Shown here one piece after another: positions 7,478 to 15,601 of a stretch of DNA of 64,000 nucleotides (position 1 is its first letter; the number at the start of each line of letters is the position of its first letter). Position numbers and translations under genes: made by a program. The notes under the pieces were generated by a model. The model was not told where the DNA came from. It did not search any database and was given only the letters and a program-made list of their open reading frames with translations. The stretch is taken from contig CAVRIV010000008.1 of the NCBI GenBank assembly GCA_963721335.1, forward strand, positions 992,001 through 1,056,000, written 5' to 3'. This DNA comes from CAVXDY01 sp963721335 (GTDB lineage: Bacteria > Actinomycetota > Thermoleophilia > Miltoncostaeales > Miltoncostaeaceae).

Positions 7478-9400
7478 ATGAGCCAGGTCTCGCGCAGCCG
7501 TCATCCCACACGAGGCGGCGGCACGAGGCCGCCGGCCGGCCGGCCGCCCACACGCCGCCGGCGGCGACGGAGGCTCAACCCGTGGGTGCGCCTCATCCTG
7601 CTGTCCCTGGGGGCGCTCCTGCTGATCGTGGGCGTGGGCGCCGCGCTGGCCATCGACGACGGGGACGGGGACGCGCCGGACCAGGTGAGCGTCGCGGGCG
7701 TGAACGTGAGCGGCCTCTCGCCCGAGGAGGTGGAGCAGGCGGTGCGCTATCGGGCCCGGCAGTTGATGGCGCTGCCGGTGGTGATCGAGCGCACGGACGA
7801 GCCGAGCACCCGCGTGAGATCCACGCGGGCCGCGCTCGGGGCGCGGGCCCGGGTGCAGCGGGCCGTCGAGGAGGCCCTCGAGCCGCGCCCCTTCGGCGGG
7901 CGGGTGCTCACGCGCCTGGGCCTGGGGAGCACGCGCGAGGTGCCGCTCACGTTCCGGCTGAACCCGCAGAAGGTCGAGGCCCTGGTCGGTCGCGTCTCCT
8001 CGCAGGTCAACACGCCCGCGATCCCGGCCCGGCTGCGCGTCGACGGGGACGACATCACGGTGTTGAAGGGCCGCGGCGGGTTCGGCGTCGACCCCGTCGC
8101 CCTGCGCCGCCGCATCGAGCAGCTCCCCCAGGGCGTCATCCGGGTGGCGGTGGGGCCGCTCGAGCCCCCGGTGTCCCAGGCGGCGGCCGAGCAGGCGCGC
8201 GAGCGCGCGCTGCGCATCGTGGCCGCCCCGGTCGAGGTGACCTTCCAGGACCGCGGCGTGGCGATCGAGCCCGACGTGCTGCGCTCGGCCCTGCGCTTCG
8301 ACCCCGTCCCTCCGCGGCTCCGGGTGTCCCTGGACCCCGACGTGCTGCACGAGGACATCGCGTCCGCCTTCGAGAGCCGGGAGCAGCCCGCGCGCGACGC
8401 CACCTTCCGCGTGTCCGGGAGCAGCGTGCGCCTGGTGCCATCGCGCATCGGCAGGAGCCTCGACATGAGGGCCATGGCCGCGGCGATCGTGGCGAGCCCG
8501 GGCATCCCCTCCGTGCGCGCCCGCTTCGAGGTGAGCCGCCCGGAGCGGACCACGGCCGAGGCGCGCGCGCTGCGGATCACCGAGCTCGTGTCCGCGTTCA
8601 CGACGCCCTACAACTGCTGCGAGCCGCGCGTCACCAACATCCAGCGCGCCGCCGAGATCCTGAACGGGACGATCATCCCTGCGGGGGGGGCATTCTCGCT
8701 CAACGACGCCCTGGGTCCGCGCACGCTCGACCGCGGGTTCGTCGAGGCGCCGCAGATCGCGGCCGGCCGGCTCGAGGACGCGGTCGGAGGCGGGGTCTCC
8801 CAGGTCTCCACCACCATGTACAACGCCGCGTTCTTCGCGGGCCTCGAGCTGGTGGCCCACACCCCTCATCAGTTCTACATCTCGCGCTACCCGGAGGGAC
8901 GCGAGGCCACGCTCTCCCTCGGCGGCCCGGAGCTGATCTTCGTCAACGACTGGGACGCGGCGATCCTGATCTCGGCCGAGGCGGGCTCCAACGGCATCAC
9001 GATCCGGTTCTTCTCGAGCATGCTCGGGCGCCGGGTGGAGACCGAGACCGGCCCTCGCAGCGACATCGTGCAGCCGCGCGTGCGCGAGACGGTCAACCCC
9101 GACCTGCCACCCGGTGATCGCGAGGTGAAGCAGGAGCTGGGCGGAGCCGGCTTCACGGTCAGCTACACGCGCAAGGTCTGGGACGGCGACGATCTCAAGC
9201 GCGACGAGGACTTCACCTGGAGGTACAGCCCTCAGGACTCCTTCGTCGAGGTGGGGCCGAAGCGCAAGCCCGGGCGGCGCAACCCGCCGCGCACGACGCC
9301 CGAGGAGCCCTCGGCGCCGGACGGCGGGGGCACCGGCACGACCACGCAGCCGGGCCCGGGAGCCACCAGCCCGCTGCCCGCGCCTCCCCCCTCCGGCTAG
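7478..9400 (+). CDS. VanW family membrane-anchored protein with peptidoglycan-binding repeats
   Basis: A 640-residue cell-surface protein of unknown exact role. It has an arginine-rich cytoplasmic lead and one transmembrane segment near residues 40-60 (LILLSLGALLLIVGVGAALA). Two YoaR-like putative peptidoglycan-binding regions with VAGVNVSGLSPEEV-type starts follow. The VanW domain lies at about 365-520: FTTPYNCCEPRVTNIQRAAEILNG, GGAFSLNDALGPRT, GGGVSQVSTTMYNAAFFAGLE and HQFYISRYPEGREATL. The tail after about residue 590 is rich in Pro, Gly and Thr. ATG 7478 is chosen over 7424 because of the TACAAT directly in front. Confidence 0.85.
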   Translation: MSQVSRSRHPTRGGGTRPPAGRPPTRRRRRRRLNPWVRLILLSLGALLLIVGVGAALAIDDGDGDAPDQVSVAGVNVSGLSPEEVEQAVRYRARQLMALPVVIERTDEPSTRVRSTRAALGARARVQRAVEEALEPRPFGGRVLTRLGLGSTREVPLTFRLNPQKVEALVGRVSSQVNTPAIPARLRVDGDDITVLKGRGGFGVDPVALRRRIEQLPQGVIRVAVGPLEPPVSQAAAEQARERALRIVAAPVEVTFQDRGVAIEPDVLRSALRFDPVPPRLRVSLDPDVLHEDIASAFESREQPARDATFRVSGSSVRLVPSRIGRSLDMRAMAAAIVASPGIPSVRARFEVSRPERTTAEARALRITELVSAFTTPYNCCEPRVTNIQRAAEILNGTIIPAGGAFSLNDALGPRTLDRGFVEAPQIAAGRLEDAVGGGVSQVSTTMYNAAFFAGLELVAHTPHQFYISRYPEGREATLSLGGPELIFVNDWDAAILISAEAGSNGITIRFFSSMLGRRVETETGPRSDIVQPRVRETVNPDLPPGDREVKQELGGAGFTVSYTRKVWDGDDLKRDEDFTWRYSPQDSFVEVGPKRKPGRRNPPRTTPEEPSAPDGGGTGTTTQPGPGATSPLPAPPPSG

Positions 9401-9456
9401 ACGCATCGAGGGCGATCGCGCGTCTCCGGGGCGCACCACTTTCTCGGTGACGAACT

Positions 9457-9469
9457 CCCCCGACGGGGG
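9457..9469 (+). terminator. Short GC hairpin after the VanW gene
   Basis: CCCCC-GAC-GGGGG forms a five-pair stem 57 bases past the VanW stop. No T-run follows, so termination is only suggested. The rest of 9401-9600 shows nothing recognisable. Confidence 0.3.
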
Positions 9470-9600
9470 GGCGGGTTCGCCGGCCGGCCGCTGATAGTGG
9501 TCAGTGGCGCGCGCGTCCGATCACGGGGCCGCCGCCCGGAAGAGCGGACGTGCTCACCACGGCCGCGGCATGCACCGGCGAATCGACGGGAGCCGTTCGA

Positions 9601-10789
9601 GTGAGCAGAGCCAGGGTCATCAGTCAGCGCGGCCCGGGGTGGCCGCTGCCGGATCGCCGGTGGTGCTTGGCCGGCATCGGCGCCGTCCTCGTCCTCGCCT
9701 TCGGCCTGGTCGTCGGGAGCACCCCGTCCCAGGCCGCCACCAGCGCCACCGACCCGACCGGCGACAACTGCGCCGGCGGCTACTGCGGCCCCGACCTCAC
9801 CGGCGCGGCTGACCGCGTGGATGCAGACGGGACCGTCCACCTGTCGATCACCCGCGCCAGCTCGACCTGTAACACGCTGAGCTACCCGGCCACCGGCGTG
9901 CAGCCCTATTTCCAGCTCCTGTCCTCGTCGGCCACCTCGAAAACCGACACGGCCTCGTACGTGGGCGCTGTCTGGGCCGTGTCCACGACGAGCGACTTCG
10001 TGTGGTCGCCCGCCGGAGGCGGAGCCGAGGTTCCCGTCACCAGCACGGTCTCGCCGGGCGCCGTCGAGGTCGTGATCCCCGCCTCCATCGCGAGCTCCGC
10101 GGGCGGCCTCCCCCTGAAGTGGTTCGTCAACGACTCCTGCAAGGAGTTTCCGTTCGAGCCGCCCACCGCGTACAAGGACTTCGCGCCCGACAGCGGCCTC
10201 TACACGCTGGCCGCACGACCAGGCCGCAGGCCGACGCCTGCCCCAACGTCGCGGGCGCCCAGGCGACGGTGCCGGCAGGCATGTTCGCGGACGGCTCCGG
10301 CAACTGCGTCACCGACCAGTGCCCGAACCTCCCCGGCGGACAGGCCGCGTGCCCTCGGGCTACGCGAAGGACAGCGCCGGCAGCTGCCAGCCCGTCACCC
10401 TCAGCGGCACCGCCGCCTCCAACGTGCTCGTGGGCAGCTCCCTGGCCAACGTCATCAACGGCTTCGGCGGCAACGACACGCTGTGGGGCCGCGCGGGCAA
10501 CGACACCCTCAACGGCGGGACCGGCAATGACCGCCTCTACGGCGAGACCGGCAACGACCGGTTCGTGGGCGGAGCCGGGGCGGACCTCGCCCGCGGTGGC
10601 GCGGGCCGCGACAAGGTCAACGGCGGCGCCGGCCGCGACAGGCTCTACGGCGACGCCGGCAACGACACGCTCGACGCCCGCGACCGCAGGCCCGGCGACA
10701 TCGTGAACGGCGGGGCCGGCCTCGACACGTGCTACTACAACGCCGGCGACACCCTCTCCGGCTGCGAGCGGAAGATCCGCAGGGCCTGA
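9601..10789 (+). CDS. Exported protein with RTX calcium-binding repeats (two frame breaks)
   Basis: Signal peptide in the first 45 residues (CLAGIGAVLVLAFGLVVG, cut near QAA). A domain of about 150 residues follows that I do not recognise, holding one CAGGYCG pair and DSCKEF. Next is a cysteine-containing linker (DACPNVAG, FADGSGNCVTDQCPNLPGG). The end is an RTX block of nonapeptides: GGNDTLWGRAGNDTLNGG, then TGNDRLYGETGNDRFVGG and AGRDRLYGDAGNDTLDA. Reading it all needs one base added near 10213-10227 and one near 10352-10356; the sum then gives 397 codons. Secreted, Ca2+-stabilised function is inferred from the repeats. Confidence 0.7.
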
Positions 10790-10937
10790 CGGAGGCCACC
10801 GCTCCCTGGTTGTTCGTGATCTGTACCGAGCGCTGAGTCTTGCGTGCTGCGCGGCCGAGCCGAGATGATTGTCAGTCGCCGATGCGCCGGTCCGGCCGGG
10901 CACGGCGCTGCGGCACCGACGAGCTTGGAGAGAGGCC

Positions 10938-11348
10938 ATGGCAGATCTGACGGCACACGCGAAGAGCGTGGTCACGGCGTTCAACGACGCCGACTGGGAC
11001 GCGACCCGAGAGCTGCTCGGGGACTCGACGTACAACGAGCTGGGGACGGGGCGGTCGCTCACGGGCGACGCGGTCATCGAGGCGTTGCAGGGCTGGAAGG
11101 CCGCGATGCCGGACGTGAAGGGCACGGTGACGAGCGCCGTCGAGAGCGGTCAGGAGGTGGTGCTCGAGGTGACCTGGGAGGGCACCCAGACCGGTGAGAT
11201 GGTGACCGAGCAGGGCACGATCCCCGCATCCGGGAAGCGACAGCGGACGCCGGCCGCGTTCGTCTTCGACTTCGAGGGCGGGACGCTGAGGGAGAGTCGC
11301 CACTACTTCGACCTGCTCACCTTCCTGAAGCAGATCGGAGCCGCGTAG
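10938..11348 (+). CDS. SnoaL-like / NTF2-like polyketide-cyclase-fold protein
   Basis: A 136-residue single-domain protein of the NTF2-like superfamily. It has LTAHAKSVVTAFNDADWDATRELLGDS at the start, GDAVIEALQGWKAAMPDVKG in the middle and GTLRESRHYFDLLTFLKQIG at the end, a pattern shared by SnoaL-type ester cyclases and related proteins of unknown substrate. A strong GGAGAGAGG ribosome-binding site precedes the ATG. It stands upstream of a cupin with no visible functional link. Confidence 0.75.
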   Translation: MADLTAHAKSVVTAFNDADWDATRELLGDSTYNELGTGRSLTGDAVIEALQGWKAAMPDVKGTVTSAVESGQEVVLEVTWEGTQTGEMVTEQGTIPASGKRQRTPAAFVFDFEGGTLRESRHYFDLLTFLKQIGAA

Positions 11349-11425
11349 GCGGAGGCGCGCCGCTTGCCCGGGGTCCAGAACCGGCCATAGGGTCGCGGGC
11401 AGGGCACGCAACAGGGGAGGCCTTC

Positions 11426-11788
11426 GTGGCTGAGCTCGAGGTGAGGAACCCCGACCAGGCGGATGAGACACGCCCCTTCGTGGACAAGGGTCGGGTCGAG
11501 ATCGTGAAGCTGGCCGGCGGGACGGTCGGGCGCGGGACGTTCGAGCCGGGCTGGCGCTGGTCCGAGCACGTCAAGCCGATCGCCGGGACCGAGAGCTGTC
11601 AGTCGGCGCACATGGGCTACTGCGTCTCGGGTCGGATGGCCGTCCGGATGGAGGACGGGACGGAGAAGGAGATCGGCCCGGGGGACGTGATCGTCATTCC
11701 CCCGGGCCACGACGCCTGGGTCGTCGGCGACGAGCCCTGCATCCAGATCGATTTCACCGGCATGGAGACCTACGCCAAGAAGGCCTAG
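11426..11788 (+). CDS. Small cupin-domain protein
   Basis: A 120-residue single-cupin protein. Its core has WRWSEHVKPIAGTESCQSAHMGYCVSGRM (EHV and AHMGY supply likely metal ligands), then EIGPGDVIVIPPGHDAWVVGDEP. The histidines fit a metal-binding cupin, but no reaction can be assigned. GGGGAGG lies about five bases before the GTG start. Its stop lies against the convergent hydrolase. Confidence 0.75.
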   Translation: MAELEVRNPDQADETRPFVDKGRVEIVKLAGGTVGRGTFEPGWRWSEHVKPIAGTESCQSAHMGYCVSGRMAVRMEDGTEKEIGPGDVIVIPPGHDAWVVGDEPCIQIDFTGMETYAKKA

Positions 11789-12657
11789 GCAGCGAAGAAC
11801 TCCTCGAGGGCGGCCGTCGTCTCGGCGGGGGCCTCCTCGGGCAGGAAGTGGCCGCAGGGCACGGGATGGCCGCGCACGTCCTGCGCCACGGCCCGCCAGG
11901 TCTCCAGCACGTCGTACAGGCGGTGCATGGCCCCGTGCTCGCCCCACAGAACCAGGAGCGGGCACTCCACGCGCGCAGCCGGGTTTTCCGCGTCGTGGGC
12001 CAGGTCGATCGTGGCCGCCGCTCGATAATCCTCGCACGATGCGTGAATCACGGCTGGATCGCCGAAGCAGCGGGCATACTCGGCGATCGCCTCCTCCGCC
12101 AGGGGCTCGGCACGTCCCGACCAGCGCCGCAGGGTCTCGCGGAGGAACCACTCGGGATCGCGCCCGATCATCGTCTCCGGCAGCCCGCCCGGCTGGATCA
12201 GGAAGTACCAGTGGTAGTAGGCGGTGGCGAAGGCCTGATCGGAGCCGGCGAAGAGCGTTCGCGTGGGCACGATGTCGAGAACGGCGGCCCGCTCCACCAC
12301 GTCCGGGTGGTCGAGGGCCATGCGGTGCGCCACGCGCCCGCCGCGATCGTGGCCCGCCACCGCGAAGCGTCGATGCCCCAGAAGGCGCATGACGGCCACC
12401 ATGTCGGCGGCCATCGCGCGCTTGGAGTAGCCCGCGTGATCGGGCCCCCCGGCGGGACGGTCGCTCTCGCCATACCCGCGCAGGTCGGCCGCCACGACCG
12501 TGAAGCGGCGCGCCAGGGCGGGCGCCACACGGTGCCAGCAGGCGCGCGTCTGCGGGTAGCCGTGCAGCAGCAGGAGCGGCGGTCCGTCGCCGGCGAGGGC
12601 CACCGCGATGCGCGCGCCCTCGCCGTCCACCGTCCGCGTCTCGAAGCCGGGGAGCAC
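11785..12657 (-). CDS. Alpha/beta hydrolase, fluoroacetate dehalogenase-like
   Basis: A 290-residue alpha/beta hydrolase. LLLLHGYPQTRACWHRV forms the oxyanion region, DLRGYGESDRP follows, and the nucleophile elbow is GHDRGGR with Asp (not Ser) as nucleophile. YYHWYFLIQP in the cap gives the His-Trp pair that binds fluoride in fluoroacetate dehalogenase. GDPAVIHASCEDYRA and the catalytic histidine in CGHFLPEEAP also match that family. Haloacetate dehalogenation or epoxide hydrolysis are both possible; halide-site residues favour the first. It is convergent with the cupin gene. Confidence 0.82.
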   Translation of the reverse strand: MLPGFETRTVDGEGARIAVALAGDGPPLLLLHGYPQTRACWHRVAPALARRFTVVAADLRGYGESDRPAGGPDHAGYSKRAMAADMVAVMRLLGHRRFAVAGHDRGGRVAHRMALDHPDVVERAAVLDIVPTRTLFAGSDQAFATAYYHWYFLIQPGGLPETMIGRDPEWFLRETLRRWSGRAEPLAEEAIAEYARCFGDPAVIHASCEDYRAAATIDLAHDAENPAARVECPLLVLWGEHGAMHRLYDVLETWRAVAQDVRGHPVPCGHFLPEEAPAETTAALEEFFAA

Positions 12658-12708
12658 CCGCTCATCCTGCCAGCCGCGGCGGCGGTTTCACCCTCGCCGC
12701 CCGGCCCT

Positions 12709-12714
12709 TACGAT
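12709..12714 (+). promoter_or_regulatory. Predicted -10 element of the LuxR-type regulator (leaderless)
   Basis: TACGAT ends seven bases before GTG 12722. There is no ribosome-binding site, and the coding similarity begins right at this GTG. Confidence 0.45.
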
Positions 12715-12721
12715 CCCGTGC

Positions 12722-15394
12722 GTGCCCGCCCTGCACGCGTACGCCACCGCACCGCCGCCGCTGGTGGGTCGCTCCGACCTGCTCCGCGAGCTCGTGGTGC
12801 TGTCGGCGGAGCGCCCGGGCGTGATCGTGGTGGCCGGCGAGCCGGGGGCCGGCACGACCCGGGTGGCGCGAGAGGCGGCCGCGCGCCTCGCCATCGACGG
12901 CGCCGTGCTGATCGACGCGGACGGGGACGGGCCCGGCCAGGAGCGCCTGGCCCGGGCCCTCGAGGAGGCCGGCCACCGTCCCGACCTGGCCTTCGAGGCG
13001 CGCCTGCGCCCGATGGTCGCGCTCATGGGGGACGTGGGCGACGAGTCCACGTCGGTGCGCGCGCAGGCCCGGCGCCTGGAGGGATCGCGCGCCCTCGCCA
13101 TCTACACCGCCCGAGACGTGATCCCGGACACCGTGACGTTCGAGCTCGGCCGGCTCTCACCGGAGGATTCCGCCCGCCTGGCCGTGGCCGCGTCGCCGGA
13201 GATCGATCTCGAGGCGGCGGAGGCCGTGGGCGAGCTGGGGGATGGGCTCCCCGGACGGATCGTGCCCCTCGCGCTCGCGGCCCGCCGCTGGGCGGGAGGC
13301 GATGCCCCGCTGCCCATCCCCGGCGGGCTGCTGCGCTGGGCGCGCGCGCGGCTGGAGCCGGTCGACCCGCTGGCGCGCGAGATCGCCCGGTGGGCCGCCG
13401 TGGCGGGCACGCCGACCGGCACCCAGGCCCTGGCACGGATCTGCCGGATGGACGCCGCGCACGTCGAGAGGGCGCTGGCCTCGCTCACGGCCGCGGGCAT
13501 CCTGGAGGAGCTGGACGGCCCGCCCGGTCCTCGCTGGACCTTCCGAGACCGGCTGGTGGCCGCCGCCCTGGCCGCCGAGCTCGGCGGGGCCGAGCGACGC
13601 CGCCGGCACGCGGCGGCTCTCGTCTCCGCCCGCAGCTGGGGCGCCAGCACACCCGCCGAGCTCCTGCGGCACGCGGTGGGCGCCGCGGACGCCGAGGCCG
13701 TCGTCGACTACGGCGTCCGCAGCGCCGAGGCCGCCCGCGCCGAGGGCGCACCGCGCCGGGCGCTCGTGGACGCCGACCGGGCCCTCACGTGGTGGTCGCC
13801 GGGGATGGCGCCCGCCCGGCGGTTGGCGGCCCTGTACGAGCGCGGGATGGCCCTGCTCGACCTGTCGGCGTGGTCGGAGGCCGCAGACGACCTGGAGGAG
13901 GCCGCCGAGGGCTGGAGGGACCTGCACGAGACCGACGCCGCGCTGGCGAGCGCCTTCGCGGCGTCGAACGCGCGGTGGAGCCTGGGGCAGCATGACGCCG
14001 CGCTGACCTTCCTGCGCGGGCACCTGGGCGACGGCCGCGAGCCCGGCGCCGCGGCGTCGGTGGGCCGCGCCGAGGCCCTCGCCCAGGCCGCCGGCATGGC
14101 CGTCATGGCCTCCCGGTTCGCGGACGCGTTGGGCCTCGCCCAGGAGGCCCGCTCAGAGGCCCTCGAGGTGGAGGCCGACGAGGTCGCCACGCGCGCTCTG
14201 ATCTTCGAGGGCATGGCCGAGAGCGGGAGGGGCTCCCCCGGCGGGCTCGCGCACCTGGCCCGGGCCCGCAGCCAGGGCGAGCAGACCGTGGGTGCGGGCC
14301 AGCGCAACGAGACGCTCGCGATGATCCACGAGAGCCATGTGCTGCTGGCCCTGGGACGCCCCGACGAGGCGGCGGCCCGCGCCCGGGCGGGAGCCGCCCG
14401 CGCCGGTGAGCTGGCCCTGGTGGATCACGGGCTGGTGCTCACCGGAAACCTCGGCGAGGCCCTCGCGGCCGCCGGCGAGCTGGCGGAGGCGCGAGAGGAG
14501 CTGGAGCGGGCGGCGGAGGGGTGGACCGCCCTCGGGCGCGGTACGCCGTCCCCCGCCGATCCGGGCCTCGCCTGGCTCCTCTACGCCGAGGGCCACATCG
14601 ACGAGGCGCTGAGGCACTACCGCTCGCTGACCGGCGTCGCCGCCGAGGGGGCGGTCTTCGAGCAGATCACCCCGGTTGCCACGGGACATGCGCTGGCCGC
14701 ATCCACCGCCGGTGCCGAGGCCGAGGCCCAGGGAGTGCTGGCGAGCGCCATGCGCGCGTGGGCGGACACGGACGACCGGCTCACGTCGATCCCGCTCCTG
14801 GCCGCGGTCGCGGAGGTGGCCGACATGGTCCAGGCCGCGCGCGCGACCGGGGCGCTGGCGAACATGGCGGCCCATGGCTCGCCCCTGGCGGGCCCCTTTC
14901 ACGCCCTCGCGGAGGGCCAGCTCACCCACCGGCGCGGCATGCCCGACGCGGCCGCGCACCTGCGAACCGCCGCGGCCGGCTTCGCGGCGATGGGGATGCG
15001 CTGGTGGGGCGCCCGAGCGCTGTTCGCGGCCGGGACCCTGGACGGGCGCACCGAACGGGCGGCCGACGACCTCCTGGCCGCCCGGCGGATCTTCCGCGAG
15101 ATGGGAGCCGGCGGCTGGCGGCGTCGCGCGGAGGCCCGCCTGCGCGCGATCGGACGCCGGATCCCCACCCGGTCGGCCCTTCCCTTCAATCCCAGCGCGG
15201 GCCTGTCGGCGCGCGAGCTCGAGGTGCTCGAGCAGCTCTCGCTGGGGCTGCGAAACCGCGACATCGGAGCGCGGCTGTTCATCAGCGAGCGCACGGTGGC
15301 GCGCCACCTGGCGCAGATCTACACGAAGCTCGGGGTTCCCAATCGGACCTCGGCCGTGCGGGCCGCCCACGAGCGCGGCCTCATCGCCAGCTGA
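12722..15394 (+). CDS. Large LuxR-family regulator with degenerate ATPase (STAND/LAL-like)
   Basis: An 890-residue protein. An AAA-like ATPase region comes first (VGRSDLLREL at 15, VAGEPGAGTTRVAREAA at about 36). A helical, TPR-like stretch fills about residues 340-780, and a LuxR helix-turn-helix at the end reads LSARELEVLEQLSLGLRNRDIGARLFISERTVARHL. The Walker A loop reads GEPGAGTT, with Thr where Lys is expected, so ATP hydrolysis may be lost. The GTG start at 12722 lies behind a TACGAT -10. It precedes a PaaK-like/FeeM-like gene pair on the same strand and is a natural candidate to control it. Confidence 0.85.
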   Translation: MPALHAYATAPPPLVGRSDLLRELVVLSAERPGVIVVAGEPGAGTTRVAREAAARLAIDGAVLIDADGDGPGQERLARALEEAGHRPDLAFEARLRPMVALMGDVGDESTSVRAQARRLEGSRALAIYTARDVIPDTVTFELGRLSPEDSARLAVAASPEIDLEAAEAVGELGDGLPGRIVPLALAARRWAGGDAPLPIPGGLLRWARARLEPVDPLAREIARWAAVAGTPTGTQALARICRMDAAHVERALASLTAAGILEELDGPPGPRWTFRDRLVAAALAAELGGAERRRRHAAALVSARSWGASTPAELLRHAVGAADAEAVVDYGVRSAEAARAEGAPRRALVDADRALTWWSPGMAPARRLAALYERGMALLDLSAWSEAADDLEEAAEGWRDLHETDAALASAFAASNARWSLGQHDAALTFLRGHLGDGREPGAAASVGRAEALAQAAGMAVMASRFADALGLAQEARSEALEVEADEVATRALIFEGMAESGRGSPGGLAHLARARSQGEQTVGAGQRNETLAMIHESHVLLALGRPDEAAARARAGAARAGELALVDHGLVLTGNLGEALAAAGELAEAREELERAAEGWTALGRGTPSPADPGLAWLLYAEGHIDEALRHYRSLTGVAAEGAVFEQITPVATGHALAASTAGAEAEAQGVLASAMRAWADTDDRLTSIPLLAAVAEVADMVQAARATGALANMAAHGSPLAGPFHALAEGQLTHRRGMPDAAAHLRTAAAGFAAMGMRWWGARALFAAGTLDGRTERAADDLLAARRIFREMGAGGWRRRAEARLRAIGRRIPTRSALPFNPSAGLSARELEVLEQLSLGLRNRDIGARLFISERTVARHLAQIYTKLGVPNRTSAVRAAHERGLIAS

Positions 15395-15402
15395 GGGCTC
15401 GC

Positions 15403-15416
15403 GAGGCGAGCGCCTC
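15403..15416 (+). terminator. Small hairpin after the LuxR-type gene
   Basis: GAGGC-GAGC-GCCTC lies just after the stop at 15394, and outer GCGA/TCGC bases could extend it with a bulge. There is no T-run, so it is a weak candidate. Confidence 0.3.
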
Positions 15417-15447
15417 TCGCTGTTCTGTGGCGACGCCACCTGAGGAT

Positions 15448-15470
15448 CGCTGAATATGTGAGGTTCAGCG
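15448..15470 (+). repeat. Inverted repeat CGCTGAA-n9-TTCAGCG
   Basis: Two perfect 7-base arms with a nine-base spacer in the gap between the LuxR-type gene and the PaaK-like gene. It could be an operator or part of a hairpin. It is separate from the dyad at 15491. Confidence 0.45.
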
Positions 15471-15490
15471 GCGTCGGCGATGGTGTTCCG

Positions 15491-15508
15491 ATGGTCAATA
15501 GTGACCAT
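15491..15508 (+). promoter_or_regulatory. 18-bp dyad operator ATGGTCA-ATAG-TGACCAT
   Basis: Perfect 7-base arms around a 4-base centre. Its midpoint (15499.5) is about 43 bases before the start point predicted from the TAGCGT -10 at 15531, which is where class II activators such as LuxR-type proteins bind. Which protein binds it is inference. Confidence 0.6.
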
Positions 15509-15530
15509 GAAGCCGGCCGCAGGCTGCCGA

Positions 15531-15536
15531 TAGCGT
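15531..15536 (+). promoter_or_regulatory. Predicted -10 element of the PaaK-like operon
   Basis: TAGCGT, the same hexamer seen before mraZ and gcvT. A start near 15543 would leave a leader of about 60 bases carrying the TGAGGAG ribosome-binding site. No good -35 is seen, as expected for an activator-dependent promoter. Confidence 0.4.
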
Positions 15537-15601
15537 CGGCCCCCGTCATGCAGGAAATGAAACCGGGGAGCACGGTGCAGACAATTGAGGAGCAGCCGGC
15601 G

